A DNA stretch of 64,000 nt from Alphaproteobacteria bacterium (lineage in GTDB: Bacteria > Pseudomonadota > Alphaproteobacteria > Rhizobiales > GCA-2746425), in NCBI GenBank assembly GCA_024743215.1, contig JANSWZ010000005.1, forward strand, positions 248,001 through 312,000, read 5' to 3'. Below, piece by piece: positions 34,580 through 42,999 of the stretch (positions are counted from its first letter, which is position 1; the number at the start of each line of letters is the position of its first letter). The position numbers and the translations under genes were made by a program. Under the pieces are notes generated by a model, which was not told the origin of the DNA, did not search any database, and saw only the letters and a program-made list of their open reading frames with translations.

Positions 34580-35410
34580 TCACCCTTTCTTCAATCCAAC
34601 GGAAAGCGCGGCTGGTACGGAGATCAAGAATTCATCACCATTTCTCAGCTTGCCTACCTCTCGGCATACGGCATCCCGAATGACTTTGCGAATATTCTCC
34701 GGTTGTAATTGGAGCATGGCGGTCGCACGCACCGCTCCTTCGTTGAATGCATCAAAGAGTTGGTTGGGTGTTTGATGGCGCCAAAACTGGGGGACAATAT
34801 AAGTTGAGATTTCAAAGAACCCTGCCGGAGCCAAAACAATTTTCACTTCCTGTTCGTCCGCAAAACGAAAATATGGTGGAGCAGGAGGTAGTTTAGCGTT
34901 GGGAACTCCATACTTTTCAATCGCTGATAACACGATTCCAAATCCTTCACCGGGTTTGGGCGAGGCCCAAACTGTGAAGGCAAATACTCCGCCGGGTTTA
35001 AGCACTCGCCAAACTTCAGAGGCGGCTTTTTCAGGGCATGGAAAGTGATTCATTCCAAAACCGATGACTACGGCATCAAAGGTAGAACTCTCGAACGGAA
35101 GGTCCTGAGCGTTACCACGCCGAAAAGCCACATTCGTGAAGGTCTTTCGTGCTAGTTCAATCTGGGCTTGGGAAAAATCCAGCCCCGTGGAAATTGCACC
35201 GAGTTCTGCAGCTTTTGAAGCTATATATCCTGCTCCGGTTGCGACATCGAGAACCCGTGATCCGCGTTTGACTTTGGCTGCATCAAGCAGCGCGGAAGCG
35301 GACTGAGAAGAGAGAGCACCCCAATGGTCATGGTATGCGTTTGCAGCGCGCTCCCATCCAGCTTTTTCAAATTCCGTAAAATGCTTAATATTGTCGTCAG
35401 TGAATTCCAT
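34580..35410 (-). CDS. Class I SAM-dependent methyltransferase
   Basis: A 276-residue methyltransferase. Motif I VLDVATGAGYIASKAAELGA binds S-adenosylmethionine; the acidic loop (TGLDFSQAQIELA) and FDAVVIGFGMNHFPCPEKAA follow, with VWRVLKPGGVFAFTVWA further on, as in UbiE/Methyltransf_11 proteins. Substrate unknown. The gene stands alone; its surroundings are slightly lower in GC than the neighbours, which hints at acquisition (weak). Confidence 0.87.
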   Translation of the reverse strand: MEFTDDNIKHFTEFEKAGWERAANAYHDHWGALSSQSASALLDAAKVKRGSRVLDVATGAGYIASKAAELGAISTGLDFSQAQIELARKTFTNVAFRRGNAQDLPFESSTFDAVVIGFGMNHFPCPEKAASEVWRVLKPGGVFAFTVWASPKPGEGFGIVLSAIEKYGVPNAKLPPAPPYFRFADEQEVKIVLAPAGFFEISTYIVPQFWRHQTPNQLFDAFNEGAVRATAMLQLQPENIRKVIRDAVCREVGKLRNGDEFLISVPAALSVGLKKG

Positions 35411-35596
35411 GAAGAATTCTTATCATATAACCAGAACCAGTACACATTCGAAGCTGGCACGGGCCAAGTTTACGAATGAAGTCAATCGACTGATTTAGCC
35501 CACCAAAGGCCGGATTTGCATATTTGCTGAACGGCAAGTGCCTTGTCAGTAAACGCGCAAATCCAGTTCAATTAGTCCGTAAAACCCAAAGGTATT

Positions 35597-36142
35597 TTAA
35601 CCGAACCAACCGGTAACTTTGCCCCAGAGTGATTTATCGGGTGCGGATTCGGCTGCAGATCCCTGGACCGGGTCGCTGCCTTTGATTTCCGGCATGTCTT
35701 CGCTGTCGAAATGTTCTTCGTCGGGCTGGACTTCAGCGCGTGCAACTGTCTCGGGTGTGAAGTCGGCAAAGGAATCCATGCTGGCCAGGGTCGATGGGCC
35801 AGCCATGCCGTCTGCATTGAGATTTTTGCTCTTCTGATAGTCCTTAACGGCCTGCGCGGTGCCTTTGCCGTAGATGCCATCTGCGCCGATGCCGAGCGAT
35901 TCTTGCAGTTTCTTTACGGCAGCGCCGCGGGACCCAACACGCAACAGGACCAGTTCCTGCAAGCCCATGGCTGTGAATGTATCCGGTCCGGCAATGCCAT
36001 CAACGGCCAGGCCATTGGCCTTTTGATAGTCCATGACAGCCTTTTTAGTGCCGCCACCGAAAATACCGTCGGCACCGATGCCAAGCTTTTCCTGCAGACG
36101 CTTGACCGGGGCACCGGACATTCCCTGTTTCAAAATAGACAT
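35597..36142 (-). CDS. Peptidoglycan-binding protein with two PGB1 domains, no signal peptide
   Basis: A 181-residue protein with two successive peptidoglycan-binding type 1 domains. The first is at about residues 8-58 (GAPVKRLQEKLGIGADGIFG, GTKKAVMDYQKANGLAVDGI) and the second at about 70-120 (GAAVKKLQESLGIGADGIYG, GTAQAVKDYQKSKNLNADGM). The tail (120-181) is acidic and then ends KSLWGKVTGWFG, a short amphipathic segment. There is no signal peptide or membrane helix. The way it might reach the wall is unknown. It stands alone. Confidence 0.8.
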   Translation of the reverse strand: MSILKQGMSGAPVKRLQEKLGIGADGIFGGGTKKAVMDYQKANGLAVDGIAGPDTFTAMGLQELVLLRVGSRGAAVKKLQESLGIGADGIYGKGTAQAVKDYQKSKNLNADGMAGPSTLASMDSFADFTPETVARAEVQPDEEHFDSEDMPEIKGSDPVQGSAAESAPDKSLWGKVTGWFG

Positions 36143-36306
36143 TGTTCTTCCTTCTAGAAAATATGGGCCATCAGCCCGTTTGAATGATCAGTCGGTTTTG
36201 ATCGACTTGGCATAAAGACAATGATCAACAGATCGAATTGTTGCCTCTCCATAGACTGTTCATCACGCTGCCGCTAGCTGCGCAGGAAGGAAGTTGGAAT
36301 AGAGTT

Positions 36307-36531
36307 TTACTCCCGCCAATAATCATTCGCCTGTGCCACTGTCTGGAAATTTGTCGCGACCACATGGGAGGCCATGGTCAGGCTATCGGCGTTATTGGCA
36401 TAGTCGGGGCGCATGCGGCCGCGGGCGGCGTCGTCGGGCTGGGTTTTTTTGACAGCCATGCGGGACAGTTTTATGGCGAGTTCGTAACCCTCTTCAGGCG
36501 TTTTGGTGATGAGTGTTGGCAACCAGGACAT
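36307..36531 (-). CDS. Small conserved-looking protein of unknown function, divergent from OhrR-like regulator
   Basis: A 74-residue soluble protein I do not recognise: MSWLPTLITKTPEEGYELAI at the start, and a C-terminal half with SLTMASHVVATNFQTVAQAN. It has an excellent ribosome-binding site (GAGGA about 7 nt before the ATG at 36529-36531). The upstream region contains an OhrR-type palindrome close to its start, so it is probably controlled by the divergent regulator. No cysteines are present, so it is not a peroxidase of the Ohr type. Confidence 0.7.
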   Translation of the reverse strand: MSWLPTLITKTPEEGYELAIKLSRMAVKKTQPDDAARGRMRPDYANNADSLTMASHVVATNFQTVAQANDYWRE

Positions 36532-36549
36532 GGCGTTTCCTCTATTTAT

Positions 36550-36561
36550 ATCGTGAACGAT
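36550..36561. promoter_or_regulatory. Candidate MarR/OhrR operator, proximal to the 74-residue gene
   Basis: ATCGTGAACGAT is a 5-bp inverted repeat with a 2-bp spacer. It lies 18 bp upstream of the small gene's start codon and has the same half-sites as the palindrome at 36614-36625. Confidence 0.6.
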
Positions 36562-36613
36562 TTATTATGATGAGTAAATAAATAGCATTGTGATTGATTG
36601 TCAACATTATTAT

Positions 36614-36625
36614 ATCGTACACGAT
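36614..36625. promoter_or_regulatory. Candidate MarR/OhrR operator, proximal to the regulator gene
   Basis: ATCGTACACGAT, again ATCGT-N2-ACGAT, lies 30 bp upstream of the regulator start. The two sites are 64 bp apart centre to centre and bracket the divergent promoters. Confidence 0.6.
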
Positions 36626-36655
36626 GTAAAACGGTTTGATGCAGGAGCCTCCCAC

Positions 36656-37108
36656 ATGACTGATCTTCCAACCAAAGTGCTGGCCAAAGCAGATGAGTTG
36701 TTCTGCTTTTCTGTCTATAGCGCCGCGCATGTGATCAACCGTGCCTATACGCCACTGCTGAAACCGTTGGGGCTGACCTACCCGCAATACATTACGCTCA
36801 CCCTTTTGTGGGAAGAGGATGGGCAGAGTGTGGGGCAGTTGGCCAAACGCCTGAAGATGGAATCCAGCACATTGACGCCGCTTCTCAAGCGGTTGGAAAA
36901 GCTTGGTTCCGTGACCCGCAAACGGGGTGTTGAGGATGAGCGGCAGGTTTTTGTCTTTTTGACCGAAAGCGGCAAGGCGCTGCAAGAACATGCGCCCCGG
37001 ATCACGGAATGTCTGATTTCCGCAACGGGGCTGGATATGGAGCGACTGGAAGCGCTGGTCGCCACACTTGGTGAATTGACAGAAAATCTGGCTGCTGATG
37101 GAGCGTAA
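36656..37108 (+). CDS. ohrR: MarR family regulator, OhrR-like
   Basis: A 150-residue winged-helix regulator of the OhrR branch, whose N-terminal cysteine senses organic peroxides. That cysteine is in ADELFCFSVYSAAHVINRAY. The family block LGLTYPQYITLTLLWEEDGQ leads into the helix-turn-helix (VGQLAKRLKMESSTLTPLLK) and wing (DERQVFVFLTESG). The ATG at 36656 is preceded by GGAG. The usual ohr peroxidase gene is not adjacent; a 74-residue unknown occupies the divergent position. The gene name rests on family similarity. Confidence 0.82.
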   Translation: MTDLPTKVLAKADELFCFSVYSAAHVINRAYTPLLKPLGLTYPQYITLTLLWEEDGQSVGQLAKRLKMESSTLTPLLKRLEKLGSVTRKRGVEDERQVFVFLTESGKALQEHAPRITECLISATGLDMERLEALVATLGELTENLAADGA

Positions 37109-37178
37109 TGTTTGTTTGAAAGCCAATGTAAATGTTAGTCTTGGCGTTTGAATCAGCCGCGTATCAGGAAAGCAAACC

Positions 37179-37553
37179 ATGTCGTTATCACACACTGGCG
37201 GGTGCCTTTGCGGCGCAACGCGTTATGAAATAACCGGCGAACCGGCCTTTACGATCCAGTGTTATTGCCGGGATTGTCAGCGTATTTCGGGGGCGGGCAA
37301 TCTGCCGCTCTACGTGGTTCCGCGTGACTGTTTTTCTGTGAGCGGTCCGGTGAAAACCCATTCGCGGACATCCGAGACCGGCAATGATCTGGAACTGACG
37401 TTTTGCGGAGAATGTGCCTCGCCCATTTGCAATATCAATTCAAAACTGCCCGACAGGGTTTTCGTGATGGCGGGCTCACTGGATGATCCAGCCTTGTTTT
37501 CCACCGAGACCAAAATTTACGAAGCCTCACGCCAGCCATGGGACAAGAGCTAA
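37179..37553 (+). CDS. GFA family protein (glutathione-dependent formaldehyde-activating enzyme-like)
   Basis: A 124-residue zinc protein of the GFA family. The ligands GGCLCGATRYE, CYCRDCQRISGAG and FCGECASPICN fit the canonical CxC...CxxC...CxxC arrangement. Most members are not proven to act on formaldehyde. It follows the OhrR-like gene by 70 bp on the same strand and may share its transcript. Confidence 0.9.
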   Translation: MSLSHTGGCLCGATRYEITGEPAFTIQCYCRDCQRISGAGNLPLYVVPRDCFSVSGPVKTHSRTSETGNDLELTFCGECASPICNINSKLPDRVFVMAGSLDDPALFSTETKIYEASRQPWDKS

Positions 37554-37660
37554 AGGCGTATTTGATAGTGTCTGCCCTTTCACACTTTCCAGGCCGTCAC
37601 CGATAAGTGACTTCGGCAGCGGCCCCGATGCGCTATGATTGCGCAAATGGGAGGCTGAAA

Positions 37661-37864
37661 GTGTCAAATAATCGTCTGTTGAAAATCGGCATTGTTGGAA
37701 CGATCATCGCTGCCCTGTGCTGCTTTACGCCGCTGTTGGTTATTCTGCTGGGCGCGCTAGGCCTGTCAGCAATGGTCGGTTATCTCGATGTGGTTCTGCT
37801 GCCCGCGCTGGGCATTTTTATCCTCATCACGCTTTATGCTCTGTGGAAGAGGCGCAGCGCATGA
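37661..37864 (+). CDS. merF: Mercury transporter MerF
   Basis: A 67-residue membrane protein with two helices. It imports Hg2+ from the periplasm through a vicinal cysteine pair, seen here in IIAALCCFTPLLVILLGALG. The second helix reads YLDVVLLPALGIFILITLYA. The GTG at 37661 is used because GGAGG lies 7 nt before it. It overlaps the next gene by ATGA. No merR, merT, merP or merA is present in the window. Confidence 0.88.
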   Translation: MSNNRLLKIGIVGTIIAALCCFTPLLVILLGALGLSAMVGYLDVVLLPALGIFILITLYALWKRRSA

Positions 37865-38067
37865 GCATTGCTGAATCCACAATTACTTGCCCAAAATGCA
37901 ATCATGTTGAAACCGAAACCATGCCGACGGATGCCTGTCAGTGGTTTTATGATTGCAAGGGATGCGGCGCCTTGCTGAAGCCGAAAGTGGGCGATTGCTG
38001 TGTTTATTGCTCGTATGGAACTGTGGCCTGTCCGCCAATTCAGGACGGTAATTCCTGCTGTAGCTAA
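37861..38067 (+). CDS. GDCCVxC-domain small cysteine-rich protein
   Basis: A 68-residue protein with ten cysteines: TCPKCNH, DCKGCGALLKPKVGDCCVYC and a C-terminal CCS. The GDCCVYCSYGT block is the signature of the GDCCVxC family, in which some members carry selenocysteine; here all positions are cysteine codons. It is translationally coupled to merF, suggesting it handles the imported metal or a related thiol-reactive metal ion (inference). Confidence 0.82.
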   Translation: MSIAESTITCPKCNHVETETMPTDACQWFYDCKGCGALLKPKVGDCCVYCSYGTVACPPIQDGNSCCS

Positions 38068-38162
38068 TCCTTCTGGCTTCAAGTCTGAATTCATCTGGCC
38101 CTATCTTGTGTCAGATAAGGCAGTCAGTTTTCCAACAGCTGAAAAACCGAGGACCGAAGTTT

Positions 38163-38471
38163 ATGTGCAGTGATGAAAACGCCGGGACGGCCAGAGCCAC
38201 CATCCAGATTGAAAATGCCAGAACACGGGTCACCGAATGGCGCTTTCCAAAACGGGGCGACAATACAGGTTGGCACAGGCATGAATATGATTATGTGGTT
38301 GTGCCGCTGTTTGATGGAAATCTGGAAATTGAAACAGCAGGCGGGGAGCGGACGATCGCTGCCATGCAAAACGGCGTTCCCTATTTCCGCACGCTGGGCG
38401 TGGAGCATGATGTGATCAACGGCAATGATTTCGAGTGTGCTTTTGTGGAGATCGAATTTCTCGACCGCTAG
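38163..38471 (+). CDS. Small cupin-domain protein
   Basis: A 102-residue single cupin barrel. Motif 1 is RGDNTGWHRHEYDYVVVPLF with its two histidines; motif 2 includes RTLGVEHDVINGNDFE. Enzymatic role unknown. The start at 38163 has GAGGA upstream; the frame remains open to 38106. Confidence 0.85.
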   Translation: MCSDENAGTARATIQIENARTRVTEWRFPKRGDNTGWHRHEYDYVVVPLFDGNLEIETAGGERTIAAMQNGVPYFRTLGVEHDVINGNDFECAFVEIEFLDR

Positions 38472-38519
38472 ACGCGTTCATCCTTGATGGTGCGGATCAG
38501 TGACTGATAAACTCCTGAA

Positions 38520-39329
38520 ATGAAAATCATGTCATTAAATGGTTGGGGCGGTCGGCTGGGTGCCGAATTGCTTGCCTATGTCACTCAGGCTGACCCGGAT
38601 GTTTTATGCCTTCAGGAAGTGGTGCATACACCGGGCACGCAAAAGGACTGGCTGAGCTATCGTGATCAGGGCCTGGAATTGCCGCAAAGAGCGAATTTCT
38701 TTGCTGAAGTTTCAAAATCACTTCCGAATCACAGGGCGATTTTCTGTCCGGCGGCGCAAGGTGATTTGTGGGATGGTCCAGAGCGCATTCCCTCACAATG
38801 GGGCCTGGCGACCTTCATCCGCGACACCATGCCCGTTATCGCCCAGCATCAGGGCTTTGTTCACGGCACATTTTCTGCAAATGGATATGGCGCGCATCCG
38901 CGCTCCAGAAGCGCGCATGCCGTGCGGCTGTTTGATTTTGAACAGCAAGTACCTGTTGTCATCGCGCATATGCATGGGTTGCGTGATCTTGCCGGCAAAC
39001 ATGATACGCCAGAGCGGCTGGTTCAAGCGCGCAAACTGGCGGAATTGACCCAGTCTGTTGCTCAACCCGGCGATCCCATAATTGTGTGCGGCGATTTCAA
39101 TGTTCTGCCCGACAGTGAAACTTTTTCCATTCTGGGCGAACTGGGTTTGACCGACCTTGTTCAAAGCGCTGGCGGTGGCGGCACCAGAACATCGCATTAT
39201 ACCAAGCCGGGCCGTTTTGCAGATTACATGCTTGTGAATGCGGCCCTGACAGTTTCGTCATTCGATATTGTGAGAGATCCAGAGGTCTCCGATCACTGTC
39301 CGCTGGTTCTGGAATTTGATCAGGATTAA
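38520..39329 (+). CDS. Endonuclease/exonuclease/phosphatase family protein
   Basis: A 269-residue protein of the DNase I-like superfamily. Visible catalytic motifs are MSLNGWGGRLG, DVLCLQEVV (metal-binding Glu), GDFNVLPDSE and the C-terminal SDHCPLVLEF (catalytic Asp-His). No signal peptide, so cytoplasmic. Substrate (nucleic acid, phospholipid or other phosphodiester) unknown. Confidence 0.88.
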   Translation: MKIMSLNGWGGRLGAELLAYVTQADPDVLCLQEVVHTPGTQKDWLSYRDQGLELPQRANFFAEVSKSLPNHRAIFCPAAQGDLWDGPERIPSQWGLATFIRDTMPVIAQHQGFVHGTFSANGYGAHPRSRSAHAVRLFDFEQQVPVVIAHMHGLRDLAGKHDTPERLVQARKLAELTQSVAQPGDPIIVCGDFNVLPDSETFSILGELGLTDLVQSAGGGGTRTSHYTKPGRFADYMLVNAALTVSSFDIVRDPEVSDHCPLVLEFDQD

Positions 39330-39338
39330 GAGACACTC

Positions 39339-39845
39339 ATGCATGATATCCCGACACTTGAGACAGACAGATTGATATTGCGTGCCCCGCGTGACGCGGA
39401 TTTCTCGGCTTACCGGGAATTTTACAAGGATGCGGAGGCCTCAAAATTCTATGGCGGCCCCAAAAATGAGCTTGAAACCTGGAACAGGTTGGCGAGTGAT
39501 CTTGGTCACTGGTACTTGCGAGGCTTCGGGCTCTGGGTGCTTGAGCGACAACAGGACGGCCAGATTGTCGGTGCGTGCGGTCTTGTGTGGCCAAAGGGAT
39601 GGCCAAGGTCCGAATTAACCTGGTGGATTGCCAGCCATTCAAGACGAAAAGGATATGCCAAAGAGGCGTCTCGTGCAGCCATTCGCTTTGGCTACCAGCA
39701 GCTGAACTGGGATCTGGTCCAAACCCATATGAAAGACGAGAATTTGGCAGCCAAAACACTGGTTCTGTCTTTGGGCGGCACACCAATTGGCCGTGAAACC
39801 TTTCCAGATGGCATTGACCGGCACATCTACAGATTGCCAGAATGA
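39339..39845 (+). CDS. GNAT family N-acetyltransferase (RimJ/RimL-type)
   Basis: A 168-residue acetyltransferase. It begins LETDRLILRAPRDADFSAYR, and the acetyl-CoA-binding segment is WIASHSRRKGYAKEASRAAIRFGY with an R-x-x-G-x-A motif. Later NLAAKTLVLSLGGTPIG matches the RimJ/RimL branch, many of which modify amino groups of proteins or small molecules. It starts 9 bp after the preceding gene. Confidence 0.9.
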   Translation: MHDIPTLETDRLILRAPRDADFSAYREFYKDAEASKFYGGPKNELETWNRLASDLGHWYLRGFGLWVLERQQDGQIVGACGLVWPKGWPRSELTWWIASHSRRKGYAKEASRAAIRFGYQQLNWDLVQTHMKDENLAAKTLVLSLGGTPIGRETFPDGIDRHIYRLPE

Positions 39846-39855
39846 GGCTGTGAGT

Positions 39856-40263
39856 TCAGTCCTCCGGGCCGATCCAGCCATAGGGATTATATGCCACTTC
39901 CCAAAGATGCCCGTCAGGATCGCTGAAATAGCCGTGATATCCGCCCCAGGAGGCCTCCTGCACAGGTTTGACCGCTTTTGCGCCCGCCTGCAGGGCTTGT
40001 GCGAAAACCGCGTCCACATCCTCTTTGGAAGCGACATTGTGCGCCAGATTGAAATTGTTGTAGCCGCTGCCCTTGGCCGAAACGGTGGCATCTTCGGCCA
40101 GTGCCTCTCGTTCAGACAGCCCAAGCCATGTGCCGTTCAGATTGAAGAAAGCGACGCCCGGTGGTGAATCCATTTTGGGAAATCCCAGACCATCATGGTA
40201 AAATGCGACGGACCGCTGCAAATCTTCAACGGCGAGTGCGATCATGCTAATTCTTGGTTTCAT
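39856..40263 (-). CDS. VOC family protein (glyoxalase/dioxygenase fold)
   Basis: A 135-residue protein of the vicinal oxygen chelate superfamily. It has two beta-alpha-beta-beta-beta modules: MKPRISMIALAVEDLQRSVA with FYHDGLGFP, then FSDPDGHLWEVAYNPYG. The ATG at 40261-40263 is chosen for the standard N-terminus; an upstream extension to 40350 lacks similarity. The exact reaction is unknown. Confidence 0.9.
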   Translation of the reverse strand: MKPRISMIALAVEDLQRSVAFYHDGLGFPKMDSPPGVAFFNLNGTWLGLSEREALAEDATVSAKGSGYNNFNLAHNVASKEDVDAVFAQALQAGAKAVKPVQEASWGGYHGYFSDPDGHLWEVAYNPYGWIGPED

Positions 40264-40413
40264 GTGACAGGCCTCACTGGTTTTGGCGGTATGGATGGGC
40301 AGATCAACAACTCGCGTAGCAATACACACCTGAATTCTGACGGTTGGCAAATGAACTTTCCCGGATTATGGATTCAAACCCGAAAATCCAACCACCAGAA
40401 AGTGTGGTGAAAC

Positions 40414-41040
40414 ATGTACCAACCATTGTTCCGAGAAGACCGTCTTGATGTCATGCAGGATTTGATATCTGCGCAGCCTCTGGCGACACTGGTGTCGTGT
40501 GCGGCAGGCCAGATACAGGCGGACCATGTGCCGTTGGTTTTGCATGCTGACCAGTCTGACAAGGGCGTGCTGCGCGGGCATGTTGCCAAGGGCAATGGGC
40601 TGTGGCGCAGTCGGGCTGAGCTGGAGTCTGTGATGGCCATCTTTCAGGGGCCGCAGAGCTATGTCACGCCCTCCTGGTATCCATCAAAGCAGGAGCACGG
40701 AAAGGTTGTGCCGACGTGGAATTATGTGGTGGTTCACGCGCGCGGTGCCTTTCGGTTTGTTGATGATGCGGATTGGCTGATGGCTCATCTTGGCGCGTTG
40801 ACCCGTCAACATGAGCAAGACCGAGCCAAGCCATGGGCCGTTTCCGATGCGCCCGCCGATTATCTGTCGCGGCAATTGCGCGGAATTGTCGGCGTGGAAC
40901 TGACTATTGAGAGCCTTGAGGGCATCTGGAAGGTAAGCCAGAACCGCGACATGCGCGACAGGGCCGGGGTTCAGGAAGGGCTTTTGCGGGAACAGACAGC
41001 AGATGCCGATGCACTTTCGCGTCTGGTTGGAAATGCATAA
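40414..41040 (+). CDS. FMN-binding negative transcriptional regulator (PaiB family)
   Basis: A 208-residue protein with a flavin-reductase-like split barrel. Family hallmarks are MYQPLFREDR at the start, HVPLVLHAD, the ligand-site block YVTPSWYPSKQEHGKVVPTW with NYVVVHARG, and GIVGVELTIESLEGIWKVSQN. Bacillus PaiB represses sporulation and protease genes; the role here is not known. Confidence 0.92.
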   Translation: MYQPLFREDRLDVMQDLISAQPLATLVSCAAGQIQADHVPLVLHADQSDKGVLRGHVAKGNGLWRSRAELESVMAIFQGPQSYVTPSWYPSKQEHGKVVPTWNYVVVHARGAFRFVDDADWLMAHLGALTRQHEQDRAKPWAVSDAPADYLSRQLRGIVGVELTIESLEGIWKVSQNRDMRDRAGVQEGLLREQTADADALSRLVGNA

Positions 41041-41066
41041 ATTGCAGGGCTGAAAAGGAAGTTTTC

Positions 41067-41453
41067 ATGGCGTCAGACCCGGGACAGAACAAGATCAATG
41101 CGCAGGCCTTTTATGACCTGATGTTCAATCAATGTCAGCCGCGCGCAGCAATCGAAGCCTATGTGGGCGACGTCTACATCCAGCACAATCCGCATGTTGC
41201 TGATGGCAAAGAAGCCTTTATTGCGTATTTCGAACGTATGGCGCGGGACTATCCCGGCAAGAAAACCATTTTCAAACGAGCCATTGCGGAAGACAATATG
41301 GTGGTGCTGCATTGCCATCAATTATGGCCGGGCAGTGATGATTATGCCGGTATCGACATCTTTCGTTTTGATGAGAACGGTAAAATTGTTGAGCACTGGG
41401 ACGTGTTGCAAGTGATTACGGATGGGTCCGCAAATGATAATGGGTTGTTCTGA
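41067..41453 (+). CDS. SnoaL-like polyketide cyclase family protein (NTF2 fold)
   Basis: A 128-residue NTF2-like protein. Blocks typical of the SnoaL group are YIQHNPHVADGKEAFIAYFE and DIFRFDENGKIVEHWDVLQ. Members of this subgroup are mostly uncharacterised; a true cyclase role is doubtful outside polyketide clusters. It follows the PaiB-type gene by 26 bp. Confidence 0.87.
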   Translation: MASDPGQNKINAQAFYDLMFNQCQPRAAIEAYVGDVYIQHNPHVADGKEAFIAYFERMARDYPGKKTIFKRAIAEDNMVVLHCHQLWPGSDDYAGIDIFRFDENGKIVEHWDVLQVITDGSANDNGLF

Positions 41454-41535
41454 GGCGGGTTGCGCTTCAGATCGGGGTGGAGTGGGCACCAGCATGAGAG
41501 GGCCGGCAAACTGTTTCAGGTGAGGGTGTATTGAG

Positions 41536-41886
41536 ATGTCCGATACAGATTATGCGGCGGCTTTGGCGCGTTATCGGGCCATGATGGACGCTTTTCCAGA
41601 CATTGTCGTCAAGGGAAAAGCCAATCCTTACACGTCCATGAATGGCAATATGTTCAGCTTTCTCGACAAGACGGGAATGCTGTGTTTGCGGTTGTCCAAG
41701 GCTGAGCGGACGGATTTTGTCGAGGCTTATGGAACCGCACCAGTGGAGCAATATGGTGCGATCATGAAAGAGTATGTTGCCGTTCCGGAAGATCTTGCCT
41801 CTGATCCGTCCGCGCTTCAGGGCTGGTTTGAAAAAAGCACCGCCTACGCCGCTACATTGCCAGCGAAGGCGACGAAGCGGCGTTAA
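41536..41886 (+). CDS. TfoX/Sxy N-terminal-like domain protein
   Basis: A 116-residue protein. The middle block NPYTSMNGNMFSFLDKTGML with CLRLSKAERTDFVEAYGT resembles the N-terminal TfoX/YjbR-type fold. Full TfoX acts in competence, but single-domain relatives are of unknown role. The assignment is by pattern only. Confidence 0.65.
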   Translation: MSDTDYAAALARYRAMMDAFPDIVVKGKANPYTSMNGNMFSFLDKTGMLCLRLSKAERTDFVEAYGTAPVEQYGAIMKEYVAVPEDLASDPSALQGWFEKSTAYAATLPAKATKRR

Positions 41887-41898
41887 TCACCGGTTACA

Positions 41899-42951
41899 TC
41901 AAGGACAGGGATTGCCGTGTATGACGTGCAATTCATTGATCCTATCTTCCAGTTCTTCGGTGATGGTCAGATCGCCCGCTTCAAGTGCATTGTCCAGCTG
42001 TTTCAGATTTGTTGCGCCGATAATGTTGGCTGTGACGAAAGGTCGGGATGCGGTAAAGGCGATGGCCATCTGTGCGGGATCAATGCCAAATTCTTGTGCC
42101 AGTGCAACATAGGCTGTGTAGGCCTCATCGGCGCCGGGGCCTTCATAGCGGGCCTGACGGTCGAACAGAGTGCTTCTTGCGCCTTTGGGCCGGGCACCAT
42201 TGAGATATTTACCGGTGAGATAGCCCTGGCCGAGGCTGGAATAGGCCAGCAGCCGGACATCTTCCCGGATGGCCAGTTCTGCCAGATTAGCCTCAAAAGT
42301 GCGGTTGACCAGATTGTAGGTGTTCTGAATGGAATGGACGCGTTCCAGACCCTTGTGGCGATGGGCCTCCAGATATTTCATGGCGCCCCAACTGCTTTCA
42401 TTGGACAGGCCTATGGCGCGGATTTTCCCGGCCGTGACCAACTCGCTCATCACTTCCAGTGTTTCTTCGATTGGAACTTCGTCTTCATTCCGGCCCGGAT
42501 CCTTGAACCGCATGGGGCTGGCACCGAAGCTTGGCATGTTCCGGTCGGGCCAGTGAATCTGATAAAGATCGATGTAGTCTGTTTTGAGACGGGCCAGGCT
42601 TTTGTCCACCGCTTCCATTATGTTGCGGCGGTCTAGTTTTGGCAGCGAGCCATCTTCGCGAAACCAATTGTTGCTGCTGCGGCCAACAACTTTGGTGGCC
42701 AGAATCACCTGATCGCGGTTGTTACGCGCTTCAAACCAGTCGCCGATGATTTCTTCCGTGCGCCCGACCGTGGTGGCTTTGGGCGGCACGGCATATAATT
42801 CTGCGGTGTCGAAGAAATTGATACCACCTTCAAGGGCGCGGTCCATCTGGGCAAAGCCTTCGGCCTTTGTGTTCTGCTCGCCAAAGGTCATGGTGCCAAG
42901 GCAGAGGGAAGAAACAGTCATATCAGTGCGGCCAAGCCTGCGCATGTCCAT
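41899..42951 (-). CDS. Aldo/keto reductase (Tas-like)
   Basis: NADPH-dependent reductase of 350 residues with a TIM-barrel pattern. The catalytic tetrad can be traced as Asp-Tyr in FFDTAELYAVP, Lys in VILATKVVG and His in LYQIHWPDRN. The cofactor end (IIGATNLKQLDNALEA) is intact. It resembles the Tas/YajO branch. Natural substrate unknown. Confidence 0.92.
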   Translation of the reverse strand: MDMRRLGRTDMTVSSLCLGTMTFGEQNTKAEGFAQMDRALEGGINFFDTAELYAVPPKATTVGRTEEIIGDWFEARNNRDQVILATKVVGRSSNNWFREDGSLPKLDRRNIMEAVDKSLARLKTDYIDLYQIHWPDRNMPSFGASPMRFKDPGRNEDEVPIEETLEVMSELVTAGKIRAIGLSNESSWGAMKYLEAHRHKGLERVHSIQNTYNLVNRTFEANLAELAIREDVRLLAYSSLGQGYLTGKYLNGARPKGARSTLFDRQARYEGPGADEAYTAYVALAQEFGIDPAQMAIAFTASRPFVTANIIGATNLKQLDNALEAGDLTITEELEDRINELHVIHGNPCP

Positions 42952-42999
42952 GGGTGATGTCCTGAGATTTTTGAAGGAAAATTCGGGTGGATTGAAATT

